DNA of 64,000 nucleotides from the NCBI GenBank assembly GCA_003952965.2, contig CM025852.1, positions 27,325,448 through 27,389,447 of the forward strand, given 5' to 3'. Made by a program: the position numbers and the translations under genes. This stretch comes from Morella rubra. Taxonomy: Eukaryota > Streptophyta > Magnoliopsida > Fagales > Myricaceae. The notes under the pieces were generated by a model. The model was given only the letters and a program-made list of their open reading frames with translations, ran no database searches and had not been told where the DNA came from. Numbering within the stretch: position 1 is the stretch's first letter; each line of letters opens with the position of its first letter. Positions 11,765-24,384 of the stretch are shown piece after piece.

Positions 11765-12469
11765 ATCTCCCCTTTTATGATGACAATAAATTGATAGTTT
11801 TGGGATGACTCCCACTATCTTTTGCAATTGGATAATCATTTGAAACTTGAGACAAAGTATTAGTAGCCAATATTTATAATCTAATTCAAAAGGAGAATAT
11901 ATAGTCTTTAAAACTATCAACACATTTCTCCCTTTGTCACATCAAAAAGACAAAGGAATATGCATTCTAAGAATATCCATCATATGATTCAAAGGAATAG
12001 AGGCATATAGACATTAAGAATTCTCCCCTTTGTCAATCAAAAAGTGAATGCATGGATGTAGCTTAAAAATAATCTTTTTCATCCAAAAGAACAATTGAGG
12101 CTTTCAAATGACAATCATATTGAAATGGTATAGAGGATGACTAATAAGGACTCAAGAGTCCATCGCTATTATGATAGTAGCCCACCGAGTGGGTTTGTAC
12201 CAACCTTTTAGCTACCAATGACAATTTAAAAGTCATTTTCAACCAAAAAAATTTAGCTCACAAAACTCATAAAAAATTCATGATTTTGTAAAAATGTTAG
12301 CTCACCATTTTGATAAATGCAAAAATATGTCAAATATGAATACATTTGCATTTAAAGATTAACACATAAGAAATCATCATAGAAGATATTAACCAACAAT
12401 TTAAAACATATTCTCAATCAAGGATTTAGAAGTTACCAAAGGTTTTCCCCTTAGCATTTGTCCTCAAAT

Positions 12470-13772
12470 GTCACAAGCCTTCTTGATAGGCAAGTTTCAT
12501 CCAAATACTCTTTATTGCCCCATCCTACAAGAGAATTACGAAACAATTTTTGGTACCCAAGCTTTCTTGAGTCCTTTGGTGTTAGCCTTGGTTCCTTTTG
12601 GAACCCATGGCTTCTTGAGAGTCTTGCTCCCAAGTTTCTTCAATGCACAATCAAAAATTAGATGTCCATCTTTGTTGCAAAAATAGCATGTATGAGTAGG
12701 TGCACAAGAAGACTTAGCCTTCATAAAATAATTCTTAAAATATTTTTGGTGAATGGAAGGCTTGTAGCCTAAGCCACTTTTGTCAAAGACACATCTTTGA
12801 CTACTAAGAATGTTTTATAAAGTTTTTCTTCCTTGAGTAAACTTCTCAATAATTTTGCTTTGAGAAACAATTTTGTTGTTCCAAGCAACTTTCTCATTTC
12901 AAATTCTAAACCTTTTTGTTGGAATAAATCATTTTCTAGCTTTAGAGTATCACACTCATTTTTCAATAAATCAATTTCTTTTGAAATCAAAATGAGTTTC
13001 TTTTTCAATGATGTATATTTTGAACCAAGTTTTTCAAATTGACAAAAAGTTTATCAAAGGCATTTTGAAGTTCAATATATGAAAGTTTAGGTTCATCATC
13101 CGAAGAGTATACCTCATCATCATTGTTCTCAAATGCCATGAGGCACATGTTAACGATTTCTCCATCTTCTTCTTCGGAGAAGGAGCTTTCATCGTTAACA
13201 TGCCATGATGTCTTCTTGTATTTGAGACTTCTCTTCTCTTTCTTTCTTTCTTTTGAGGAAGTTATTGAACTTTCTAGTTATCAAGACAATGTTTTCCTCA
13301 TTTTCATCCTCATTTTCAATTATGGAGGATTTGAGAGCGAATCTCATATTCTTTTTGCTCTCATCTTCATTCTCGAGCATTTGGATTTCATGGGTCATTA
13401 AAGATCCAATAAGCTCATCTAGAGGAAGCTTGGTGAGGTCCTTGGCTTCTTGTATGGCGGTCACTTTGGCTTCCCATGACTTTGGTAGTGACCTAAGGAT
13501 TTTTCTCACCAAATCGAGTTAGTATAAGATTTACCAAGTGCATTAAGGCATTTATAATTGTGGTAAATCTAGTATACATGACAGTAATGGATTCCTCTGG
13601 TGTCATTTTAAACAACTCATAATTATGAACAAGCATGTTGATTTTTGACTCTTTAACTTGGATTGTTCCTTCATGTGTAATCTCTAGAGCATGCCAAATT
13701 TCCTTAGCATTTGTGCAAGAAGATATTCTATTAAACTCTCCTCTATCTAAAGCATAATATAATATGTTCTTC
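12470..13772 (-). pseudogene. Copia gag (UBN2-type) with zinc knuckle, broken
   Basis: In minus order: a capsid-like region (TNAKEIWHALEITHEGT, MTPEESITVMYTRF, then LRSLPKSWEAKVTAIQEAKD; 13786-13195), an acidic and lysine-rich linker, a coiled-coil segment (about 13008-12769) and a CCHC knuckle CYFCNKDGHLIFDC (about 12686-12645). The N-terminus is missing: coding sequence passes straight into LTR sequence at about 13772. Frame changes near 13500, 13100 and 12750 break it. Confidence 0.85.
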
Positions 13773-13983
13773 ATAATCCTTGTCAAAAGTGAAACAAGAG
13801 TTACAAGGTTTATACCCTAAGGTCTTGAAACTTCATTTTTGAGCTCCTTGCATGATCTTCATCTTCTTTCTTCAAGTCTTTGACTCTTTCATCAAGACGT
13901 CTTTGTCTTTGAAGATGTCCATTTTATAAACTTGATCCATGTATTGAAATAATTAAAATCTCGATTGTGCACAAAAGCCAACA
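13773..13983 (-). repeat. Truncated Copia 5' LTR
   Basis: Matches 11551-11764 but lacks the other 1 kb of LTR, the primer binding site and the start of gag. The fusion point is at the shared word ttcataatcc. Confidence 0.85.
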
Positions 13984-14612
13984 TTACCACCTTTTATTTT
14001 TTAGTTCCTAGATTTTAATTTTTCAAATTTTTGGTCTTTACATTTTCAATTTTTGACAAAAAAAGCTCTTCCATCAAGGCTCTGTCTGTTTACTAAACAG
14101 AAGTGCCACATCAGCATACAACTCAGCAGCCTCTCTAAACGAAAACGTTCCACTACTTCATGCCTTTAGCCCAAAATGACGTTTTTGTCATAAATATGAT
14201 GCTCACCATTCCATTCTTTCACTCATTTAGCTCAAATGACATTGTTTTTTTTTTTTATTATAAGTATGATGCTCATTGTTCCACTCATTCACTTTCTTCG
14301 TTCCTTCCCTCTTTTTGTAAGAACCCTAAATCCCGATAGATAGAAAATTATTGTTGTTGATCTCGAGGATCTTGGGTTGCACCGTTGCATCATACTTGTG
14401 ATAAAAACAATCATTTGAGCTAAAAGCATAAAGGAGTGGAGCATTGTCATTTGGAGGGACTGCTAATGTGGCGCTACCGTTAAAGAAACAAATGAAACCC
14501 TGACGGAAGGGCTCATTTGTCAAAAATAAAAAATATAAGGACTAAAATTTGAAAAATTAAAATCTAGAGACTAAAAAATAAAATGTTAACCTAAGAATTG
14601 AAAATACCTCAA

Positions 14613-15501
14613 TTAACCAACTTAACAAAATTAAATAGGTTTAATAAGGGAGAGGGTGTCACCATACTTTTTTTTATAAACTACATTACTTTTTTATTAA
14701 AAAATTCCATCAAATCTTCTCTCCTTACACAAAGTGTAGACTACCCTAGGCGAGACAGACAACTAATCATCTAAAATTCCAAACGACTACTTGCACATTT
14801 AATGCTCCCAACTGTTAGAAAAACTAATTGTATATAAAAGGAAGCAACGTGCTAGATCAGACATGAAGATCACGATTGAAATCTCCCTCTCAAAGTCAAG
14901 TTTATTCTCAGTGTTATTGAAGACCTTAAGTTGTTACTCTTGTCAAACACACATGGATTGTGAGTGTTGCTCCTATAAAAAACACTTGGACAATAAGAGT
15001 GTAGAGTTCGTAAAAATACTTGGGTCGTAAGTATTGAACCCGAAAAGCAAGCTTTCTTTCCGCTTCATAAATTATGCTTCTCGCATAAAGTTTTACATTC
15101 ATGTCACAATAAAATATTCAATAGAAGCATTACATAGAAACCTTAGTCATCCAGTCTTTTCTCCCCATTTTCTGCGTGTTCTTGCATTTTAACTCCATCC
15201 AACACCACTAAGCAAACGGTTTCCAGTCGGGAGATCCAGAGCAATAAAGATGTCCGAACTTCCCAAGCAGAAAAAGGGAACCAAGAACAGTAGTTTGGAG
15301 GAGTACTCGTCTATATGATCCTAGGAGAATGAGAGAAGGAATCATTCTGAAAATATGTCCAACTCATAATCATGCTGATTGAAAAAACGTCCTAATCATG
15401 CAGTTCTGGACTAATAATCTTCTGTTGAAATGATTCTCTCTTTTATTCCATATCGTCAAGTAGTCTGTCAGCACCTTCAATCAGTACAAAAACCAGTCCT
15501 G
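14613..15501. other. Intergenic, no gene seen
   Basis: AT-rich sequence downstream of the minus-strand AlkB-type gene. It probably contains that gene's 3' UTR just below 15502. No transposon ends or RNA gene were recognised. Confidence 0.5.
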
Positions 15502-18500
15502 TCATCTCTGAGAATCACAATATTGCGAAAATTCACATTGGCAAGGACTTGTTCTGATCTGAAAAATGAAGAAGTGATTACTTCAGACAAGAGAAAATGG
15601 AAAAAAGAAAGAAAATTAGCAGAAGCACTGAACTTGAATGACGAATTAGTAAAGCACTTGACTACCAAGGAAAAAAATAATTGTTCATGCATTGCCGAGA
15701 ACTAATTGACGCTATCCCAAAATGGCATTTGCACACAACGGTTTTACATTTTTTTCCTCCCTATCTTTACTTATCAATGATGTTACTCAGGAATTAGTGT
15801 GTGTTAATAGAAAGCCAGTGTTGTATATCTGAGCCACGGTAAGTAAGCTATCATCAGTCCCAAGGCATTCTTTCCACACTATTCTAGTCCATTATGTGGG
15901 GGTAGAACCAACTTAAAGAGTTATGAAAAAGACAATGTACCTACTAACCAGATTCTGTCATTCCTTTTCTTTTTCATAAAAAATACATATCATGAGCCCT
16001 TCCCTTGAGGACCTTTAGGTTGGAGGTTGGAGCTTCTGAAAGTGAAGAAACTTCGAGACCCCCCATTAAAAATAAGAAACAACTGGAAAGTTAGAAGTCA
16101 AAGCCCCTGTAACTCTAGACTAATGATATTATTGGGTTCAAACAGTATGGGCATGCCCCCAGCGGAGCTCCTACTGCTAGCTATTACTCGAGACACCCAA
16201 ATATCAAGCCAAGAGAAGAACACGAGGAGTTATTTCAAATCAATTCTGGTTAACGACTACAAAACCAAAGACAACCCTAGCATAGCATAGTGGAGAAGCA
16301 CATTTGTGTTCAAAATACAGTTTTTCAAGCTGAAAGTAGCTCCAAGGTAATTTTTTGCCAATCCAAAGAAGGGAATTTGAAAACAAAAGCCTCAAATCCT
16401 CCATTATATCATTTCCCTTTTTTGAAGAGAGCATAATGAAGGAAAAGGAAATCTCCAACTTTAATAGTCATGAAATGTCAAGTAATGATACTACTAGAGT
16501 CACTCAAACACAAGATACATAACGCACTAAAGTCTAGCTGTTTTCCTTCCATGGAGAAAGTTATAAGGTAAAACAAGCAGAATTAAGAGTATAAATAAGG
16601 GTGTATCTAAGATACGATTTACCAAAAAGAACCAAGGTAATATGTATAGTTCTTAGGGACTTCTTTTTTTGGGTTAATCTTGAACAAGAAGTTGAAGCAG
16701 ATATCCTTGAAATATCAGACCAGAATAATGATGGACATTTACTTCAGATGCTGTGCATAAACTGCAGTCAATGAGATCGAGAATGTTCGAAGAAGTCTAC
16801 AAGTAGTTACAAAAGTAACCAAGGGAAGAGGTTGTGAGAAAGAACAACTGGAAAAGGATAACCACATTTATAATAGGCGAAATGGCTGTTTATATGGATA
16901 TACAACTACCATTGCAAAAGTGTTGCCATACAAGAGGTAAACCATTTATGATGTAGAGAATATCCTAGCCATTACCATAGAACGTTATCTTATTCTGAAC
17001 GCATATCTACATTGACCGGTGAAAACGTCTATTGAATTTGGAAGGTTTCTAAACAAATAAATTAATTATTGCTAAAATGTAAATTGATCTTGCAGTGAAA
17101 ATTCAGAAATAAAATCCCAAACACCTTACGGAAAGTGAAAGACACCCTCCTTGAACGTCTACTGATCAAGCTGTCCTTCACCAAATCAATCTGCAAAACA
17201 AAAATTTCAGACTCATCTTCAGGAAGGGCAGAAAAATGCTAAAGCACAAAGAAGTGTGTGTGAGAGAGAAAGAGAGGCTAAAGCACAAAAAAATTTCCTT
17301 AACTATGGTAGTGAAAGTGTAAGACCCGACTTAGAGACTAGAAGCATTAGTGACCTTAATGACTTATGTTATGTTAGTATGAATTTTTTTAATAATTTTT
17401 TTGTAGAATTTTAAATACTTTATTTTTGAATTTCGGATATTTTATATTTTATGATGAGACATGGATTTATTAACTTATACGTGTCACAAAGATAATGGTG
17501 TTAAATTCTCCTTTATGCATTCAGTGAAATTAATATTTGATCGTGCATGTCACATATTTATTCTCAGTTTAATATGCCTAAGGGTATCGGATGAAGTATA
17601 TTGTGGTGTGCTATAGGCTGAAATAATAAATTTAAAAAACTTGAGAGTATAGATTTACATTTGATATGTGTGCGAATTAAAACTAAACACAAGGGGTGAG
17701 AACACAAACTTAGAAAGACTAAGGGCAGAGAAATTGAAAAACAAATGTGTGCCACCCACTTCACCCAATGGAATACGCTGGTAGTGGGCAAAACAAACTG
17801 ATATGCCACCCGCACATTCCTTCCTTCCTTCTCTCTCACGTTTCTCCTCATTTTCGCATGCTTTCACAGAGACATAGAGAGACTGAGAGGAACAAAGGCA
17901 GGAGGGAACACACGGATTTCTGTGGGAATCAGATAGGGGGAAGAGGAAAAGAGAGAGACGGGAAAAATTGACTACAAAGGGAAGCAAACAGAAGGAGTCA
18001 GATTTTGCAAGGGAAAAAGAGTGAAAACATTTAGGACATTTCAGGGGCCGAAGTTAGGGTTTTTGCACCTAGCACATTCGGGACCAGAGGAGAAGCCTGA
18101 AGGAAGAGGAGAAAGAAAAGATGAAAAAAAGAGATGGAAAATCAGGGGAGGTCTGGTGAGTTTAGGGCTTGTGATTTTCCTTATATTGTTGCATGCAAAT
18201 AATGTGGGTAGTTATTTGTGAACAGAGCTCCACAGCGAAGAACTCGAATTTAAGAAAGAACCAAATGTCTGATTCTTCGTTATGGGTTTATTGCTTTCAC
18301 ATGTGATTGATAGGTCGAGCTTTTGGAGCCAAGAATTGAGGTAAGTAGAAATAGTTATCTCCCTTTTTTATTCGAAGTTAGCAAAATTATATGACTTTTC
18401 TCAAAATATTTTCAATTTAATATATGTACTATTATCAGCCTTTCCTTAGAAAAACCTCTTGATGCGCCATATATGTATTGAAAACACATGTTTTAAGAAA

Positions 18501-21500
18501 GTAAGCCATAGGACAAGTTTTTAAAATTATAGAAATATGTATGATGAAAATGATGAAGGAATTTATTCTCGTGTTTTAAAGGTCTAAGCCGTCAAACAAA
18601 TGTTTGAGAATATCATTTGCATTACAATACCACTGCTAAAGTGCAGAGACAACCATCTTGTATAGTCTGAAAAGATGGCTCACATGAGTTATTATCGATT
18701 GATATCCACATCTTAGACGTGACTCCATGATGGATCCTTGTGATCTTCCAACCGGTGTAAATGTGTGTTGGTCAAAAAATGATTATTTGTAATGTATGAG
18801 CAATATTTAGATATAAAATTGAACTGATATGTGTTACGGACCTATTTACTAAATGTTATATGCACTTTCTAAATATTTAACTTATTTTGTTTCATGTTTG
18901 AAATGAGGATGATTCCACAGGCAAAAGGAATTAAATGACAAAGACAATGTTGGTCAGAAGACACTGGAGGTTTATGTATTTTGAATTGTTGTCTTTCTTA
19001 TAGCTACATTTATATGAGGAAGTTTTCCTCTAATGATTATGAATTCGCGATAATGCTTAAGTTTAATGAAGTACTGTTTTTTCGTTTTAAATTTGCGGAA
19101 ATCTAAGGGGTTGTTCGTTTTATAAAAAATTCTATAATTTTTAGGATTTTTAATAGAATTGTGAATATTTATGTCAATTGGAGTTTTATTGGAGTTTGTA
19201 AAAAAGTTAAAGAGAGATAATTTGATGCAATTTTTTAATAAAAAAGTATTGAAGTTTGGTAAAAAAGTATGGAGAGAGAAGGTGTGTTAGAATTTTTTTT
19301 TTTGAAAATGTATTAGAGTTTGTGTGAAAAGATTGAGTTTGTGTAAAAGGTATTAGTGTTTGTGTAGGATTTTTGAGATTTTAGATGTTCTTTTTGTAAA
19401 TTTTTTATATTTATTGTATCCTAGAATACTTTTGCAAATAAACATGGCCTTAGAGGCTTTGTAGTCGTCATCATCATGGTGTGACATTCCTAACCCTCAC
19501 TGGGAAGGGGAGGTTACATTATTCCTATGTGCCCTGGAACCACAAACCCTATGAATAAGGGACATCAAATGCTACAATTGAAAGGTTATCCCTTGATAAC
19601 ATTTTTTTTTCCTGGTATTCCAACATACGCTTCAAATGTGTACGTATATATGATGAATTATCACTATATTTTACACTATTAGAGCATGCTCATACTGTTA
19701 AAATTACCATTTTTAATTTCTTTTAGAAGAATTCATCAACTTGAACAAAAGTTTTGTACAAAAACTGATATTTGGACCAAGATCATATACTATACCTTGT
19801 GATGCGGAATGTAATGATGCCAAGCATAACGAGCTTCCCCAGATAAAAGGAGCATGGACCGTGGGGGAAGATAAATGGCCTTGCTTAAGAAATTTGAGCC
19901 ATTCTCAGGAGTTTGCATTTTCGTACCACTAGATGAGGTATCTTTAGGAAGCCAAGCTCCTTCTGCATAGTGTCTGAACTCCATTATGCAAGGCCCTGCC
20001 AAGGAAAGGCTGAATATAAATCCCTCAAATGCAGAATGGGTGTCTATATGGGGAGACAAGCCCACACCAGGTGGGTACTCATTAACCTGTAACATAATCA
20101 TTGATCTTCAGACTTAGCTATGAAACATGAATACAAGTACCCACCATCTTAAAACACACTAGAGCCATTGTATTAGCACATTAAAGAATTAAAGTAACAG
20201 TTAAAACTGTCAACCGTTTGTGGCCTGATTATAATTAATGTTATCACTAAATATACCAATACAATATCATCGCAATTTTCAGAAAATTCATTACCAGTAC
20301 TTTAAGAAGGAAAAAATTTCATGCACTACCGTCAGTTGGTCCAAAACTATATTTTCAGCAATCTCAAGGTCTGGAAACAACGTGACCCGTTCAAGAATTG
20401 GGGAAACAAATGAAGGAAGTTCACCTAAGTGCTGTCTCATATTAACATTCCTTGTCTGCACCACATGAAGGGGAGGGATAAAAAGGAAAAAGGAAAAAGA
20501 AGGAACAGACAAAATACACTTGGTGAGTATCTGAGATTCGAACCTGCTTGAAAGAACATCAACAATTAAAGTGTTTTAAACAAAAATAATAATATCTTTC
20601 AGTTGCTTCAGGACAAATGGGGCTTTCCATGACTGCCCAGAAGGAGACAAATCTGGTATTCACAGACCAGAAATGATTTATATCTAGTTCAGTCATTTAA
20701 ACATGATTGCCTTAAAAAAAATTCTTAACACCCAATAAGTGGCAAAGTCATTAGCAGCGATCAAGCAAAATCAGCTGTAATTATTCAGGACAAAATACTT
20801 TCAAAACAATGCCAAGAAGCTATAATCACGCACATGTAACAACTACCTCGCACTGCCACATATTGAGAAAAGTTCTTGAGGGTCATTCTGGACTTTGTGA
20901 AGGCTTGACCCTATCTAATGTATTTGAAAAGTACTACTATATGCATACAAGCACGTCACTCCACTAAAACAAAGCCCAGGCCAGACTTGAGATTAAAAGT
21001 TAAATTTCCAGATGATATTATGCATTTGAGGCATCCTAAGAGAACGGTATAGCCATGAATACTGTTTGTTTATGATCCCATCAATTCGATTAGGGAGAGG
21101 AACAACAGATGCTTCAAAAATTCTGAGCGGTCTTTGGATAGTTTAAGGGGTCTTGTTTGCAGTCGCTCTTTCTATGGGCCAATGTGATGTTGGGTTATCC
21201 TTTTTCGGGTTTTCCGGATTTTCTTAGCTTAGCTTTGCTTGTATGCTTGGATAGGGGTTTTCAGTATAGTCGCTTTTGTACTGTTGACTCTGTGCTTTGC
21301 ATCTTTGTTTTTCCTTTTTAATGGCTTACTTATCCAAAAAAAAAAAAAATATTATTACCCGTCCTCAATTCTAGGTGGTACAAGAAGAAAAAACTAAAAG
21401 ATACAAAGAATTAAGCTTAGGTCTGGGTGTCATAAAGAAAAGAATGGGTTAACGCAGCATCGGCAGCAAGCTCCTGAAATTTTGCTCGTAAGATCAGAAC

Positions 21501-23034
21501 CACACGACAAAAGTCATTTCACGTTAATCCATTAGAGATATTCTTGGAACAACTATAATAATACACAAGAAACTTAAAAAAACTCTTTAAGTTACACACT
21601 AAATTAGTTACACACTACAAAATATACACTTTTAAATACACATTTTAAACAAACATTCCAACCCTCCATAAAAAAAAAAAAAAAAACAACATACAACAAC
21701 AAAGAAGTAAATTTCAATTCAAATTTGAAAAGAAAATTGAAAAGTTCCCACATACTTCATAGCAAAATTCATAGCCATAATGCTGAACCCTTCTTTTGGC
21801 AAGAGTTTTCCAAGGCCGAGCATCAACGGCTGCAAGTAGTTCCTGAAAACCAAGGAAATTAAAAATGCAGAATATTGTAAGAGCCAAAAAACTTCAATCA
21901 ATCACTTCTCACACAGGACTCTGCACTTAAGTGCATAAGACTGAAAAAAGCAAGAACAAAATCCTGCAACAGAAGACAATGACCGAACCTCCTCTTCTTT
22001 AGCATTGACAAAATCACGCAACAGGTAAAGGCCCGGAAGATTCAAATCAGAAGCCACCAAAGACACTGGCACTGAGTCATTAACCTGACACTGAAAACAT
22101 GCAACCTGATCAATAACTAAGACACAGGATTGCATATTGCAGCTTATATATGATTAAAGAGTACGAGCTCCATAGAGTCATTGAATCTATTTGTTTTTAG
22201 CTTGATCCTTAATGTCATGCAACTGCAATATAGTTCATCTAGCGTTCTTTCTTTTTTATGTGGTTTTGGTCAGGGAGTTCATAAAACATTAATAGTTAGC
22301 AATTCAAGACTTTGATTCCATACTACAAGCTAATGACATCTACGCTCCATCTCCAGTGCATAAGGCCACTCCCTGTGTGATAGAGGGAGGACTAGAAAGG
22401 CATATAGCAGGTATCTATCTTGTTTAGGAATTTCTTTTTTTGTCCTCTAGGCCGACATCCTTGGTGATATACATCTTCTTTGTGGTGAGTGAGGAAAATA
22501 ACATAAATATGTATGGAATAATTAATGTGGTAAGATCAATGACCCCCATTTGAAGTGAGATAATTCCTCTGCAGAAACCAAAACATTCATGGAATGTGCA
22601 CTGAGATCAAAGTGTTTGTTAGGCACAAAATAAAAGCCGCACAATAAATATAGAATGCTCCCTCTTTTTGACGAGATTTTAAACAAGGAAGTCGATTATG
22701 AAATGCGTTTAAAAGAACTTCCAAGTAATAGATCGGCTCAAGTGCGAAAATCAAGCAATAACCAACCAAATCATGCAGAGTATGAATTTAGAAAATTCTA
22801 TTACGATAAACTAAAGCAAATAATGTAAGGCTTACAGGAAGGGAACCAAGAAATGGCCTTTTAAGCAAGTCATGTAACATCTAATACCTGTGAAGTAGGT
22901 TGAACCACTGAATACCGAATGTGCAAAAAACGGCCTCCAAGGTCAGGACAAGGGTGTCCATTGAGGGCTTCCAAGGCAGCTTTGGCTGAACTCTCATCGC
23001 AATAAGAAACAATAACACGGGCACCGCTCTCGGC
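15502..23034 (-). CDS. ALKBH8: RRM-AlkB protein, ALKBH8-type tRNA wobble-uridine hydroxylase (5' exon not found)
   Basis: Seven minus-strand exons join in one frame with GT-AG borders: 23034-22888, 22084-21989, 21842-21756, 20455-20330, 20086-19796, 17190-17125 and 15558-15502 (TGA at 15502-15504). The first visible exon is the C-terminal half of an RRM (ARVIVSYCDESSAKAALEAL, then GRFLHIRYSVVQ). The AlkB domain follows: KTLAKRRVQHYGYEFCY, then VNEYPPGVGLSPHIDTHSAF with the iron ligands His and Asp of HxD, the distal His in the RYAWHHYIPHH region, and the oxoglutarate-binding arginines in SRRVSFTFRK. A Cys-rich tail (SPCQCEFSQYCDSQR) ends the protein, as in plant ALKBH8. Family role: 2-oxoglutarate/Fe(II) hydroxylation of a methylated wobble uridine in tRNA; plants carry the methyltransferase on a separate protein, and none is fused here. 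All catalytic positions are present, so it can be functional if an N-terminal exon lies upstream of 24100. Introns contain several mobile elements. Confidence 0.9.
17318..19486. mobile_element. Possible solo LTR (Gypsy-like) inside an ALKBH8 intron
   Basis: Starts TGTAAGACCCGACTT and ends GGTGTGACA, termini common in plant Gypsy LTRs of about 2 kb. No internal gag-pol is present and ORFs in it are short. The flanking pentamers gaaag and ttcct do not match, so the ends or the class may be wrong. It lies between the ALKBH8 exons at 17190 and 19796. Confidence 0.4.
19107..19452. mobile_element. MITE-like AT-rich element
   Basis: Ends taaggggttgttcgtttta and, inverted, taaggccatgtttatttgc. The interior is AT-rich with repeated gtttgt and aaaagtat words and no ORF. 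It is nested in the LTR-like block, with weak terminal pairing. Confidence 0.45.
21088..21349 (+). mobile_element. LINE 3' fragment with poly(A)
   Basis: Translates as [21 protein letters not shown], close to the C-terminus of the LINE at 3187-6971 ([11 protein letters not shown]). A similar 3' UTR follows (ttttccggattttcttagct, tgcttgtatgctt), then a 13-base A run at 21337-21349. It lies in the ALKBH8 intron between the exons at 20455 and 21756. A target duplication was not resolved. Confidence 0.85.
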
Positions 23035-23105
23035 CTCACAAATAAATTTATAAATGAGGAAATTAAGGACATGGAACTTGGAGAAACTATATGTTCGCAA
23101 GAGCA

Positions 23106-24110
23106 TTTTTTTATTCTTAAGGGTAAGTAAGATTTATTATTAATATCGACATCTTAATAATATGACCAAGTACATATCTCACCAAAAAGGCATGAAGTAG
23201 AAAGGGAACTCATAGAAAAAATACCTTTACATGAGAAGAGACAAAAACTCAGGCGTACCGATAAATCAAAGAAAAGCATTAATAGATCAGTACAAAATTA
23301 CACTGACAGGTCAACATAGTCAAACATCGTAAGTAACCAAGCAGTCTAAATAGGGTAGCACACCCATACTTTAGAATCGTGAGTGTAGGTGTGAAAATCG
23401 AATTGTAGACTTTCTCGTCCAAAGACACTTCTAAAACCACCTCACAATTTTTGCACATTTCAACAAATCCGGGAATGGGTTCTCCTCTTGGGTAGGCTTC
23501 TTGGTCATTGGGACAACTCTTCACGACGCCTGTTCTACGCGCTGAATAAAAATATTATTGCATCTGTCGAAATGCATGGGCTGCGAGGAGTTCATTGTTT
23601 CGTCAAAGAATGGAAAATTCGTTTCAGGCACTATATGTTTATTGTCCCTCTGTATATAAATTCCATGTGAGTTTTCAATATCACTACGGGACAATTCCTT
23701 CCATAACAACAGGTCTTGAGGTCCAGACTTAACTTTATTAACATCCTGACATCTAGGACATGGATGACCTAGAGAATAAATACGCCGACAGACTGATCCG
23801 GCACCTTCAGCCATTGCACACAACGCCAAATTCACGTCCATTCCTCCACCTGTTATTCCCATATTAATTGTCAAATTGACGTGAAAACAAGACCGCATAC
23901 CTTTCTGTACTTCCTCTACAAACTGTAGCAAGTGAAAGTACAGGGAGCAAAATGTAAATTTACAATTGAAGAATATAAATATACAACACAGAATCATTCA
24001 TCGATCTTAAAGTCAGCAGTACTGGTTTTTCCTATAAGTGCATCAATTTTGTGCTAAGGCTAGCTTTTGCAAAAATTAGACGTGCGAACCCTAGAGAAAA
24101 CAAACAAACG
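23106..24110 (-). mobile_element. B3-related retroposon-like copy A in ALKBH8 intron
   Basis: Minus-strand ORF pieces (23997-23521 and 23524-23279) carry the family signature: GVDVNLALCAMAEGAGS-like stretch, HPCPRCQDVNKV, LLLWKELSRSDIENSHGIYI, FFDETMN. The end at 23106-23135 is TAAATCTTACTTAC followed by an A-rich tail. Similar copies are at 43130, 45592, 55850 and 60400. The LSRSD...IYI part resembles the start of a plant B3 DNA-binding domain; its C-terminal half is lost here. Confidence 0.6.
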
Positions 24111-24384
24111 GGGAAATTATAAGAACGCGTCGCTATCGCCTTCTACCAAAACCTGAAAAGCCCATCGTCATGGACGCCAAATTTCGAAGCCCGACTCAAG
24201 AAGTCCAACCAGTCGTGCCTTTTCCAACTCCTGGAAAACCTAGGAGGACCTCCAGAGGCTAAATCCTCGCCGGTGGAACCGAGATCTACCCGTACCTCGT
24301 CACTCTAATTTACTCCATTCTTTCCATTTTGAACCTTCTCACTCAAACGCACAGCCATGGCCATCGACGGACGTCGCGCAACTG
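24111..24384. other. Sequence upstream of copy A; ALKBH8 exon 1 candidate only
   Basis: On the minus strand an ATG near 24163 opens GFSGFGRRR, similar to the start of plant ALKBH8 (a Met-Gly-Leu/Phe, Gly-Phe/Arg-Arg pattern), but a stop follows at once. No RRM N-terminal half was found. This may be a displaced or broken exon 1. Confidence 0.2.

Larger units (their letters stand above)
10523..13983 (-). mobile_element. Deleted Copia-type LTR element (gag remnant only)
   Basis: The element reads on the minus strand. The 3' LTR is 10523-11764, beginning TGTTGGCTTTTG and ending GGACTCACA. The polypurine tract aaaaggggagat sits directly against it at 11765-11776. The 5' LTR survives only as 13773-13983. 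Flanks ttatc (10518-10522) and ttacc (13984-13988) are a probable 5-bp target duplication with one change. Between the LTRs only gag-like sequence remains; protease, integrase and reverse transcriptase are absent. The left-hand spacer has several tctcccctttgtca-like blocks, typical of Copia lineages with long 3' spacers. Confidence 0.88.
10500..14612. mobile_element. Mutator-like MITE with long terminal inverted repeats, split by a Copia element
   Basis: The left arm (10500-10522 plus 13984-14110) and right arm (14440-14612, inverted) share the series tagtccttaggtttta, tattttttagt, tttttcaaatttt and ttttgacaaa. Removing the Copia insertion leaves about 650 bp. No transposase is visible. A 9-bp target duplication could not be fixed with certainty. 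Confidence 0.6.

Noticed and set aside
17655..18221. Several ORFs of 60-110 codons on both strands
   Set aside because: Inside the LTR-like block in an ALKBH8 intron; low complexity and no conserved motif.
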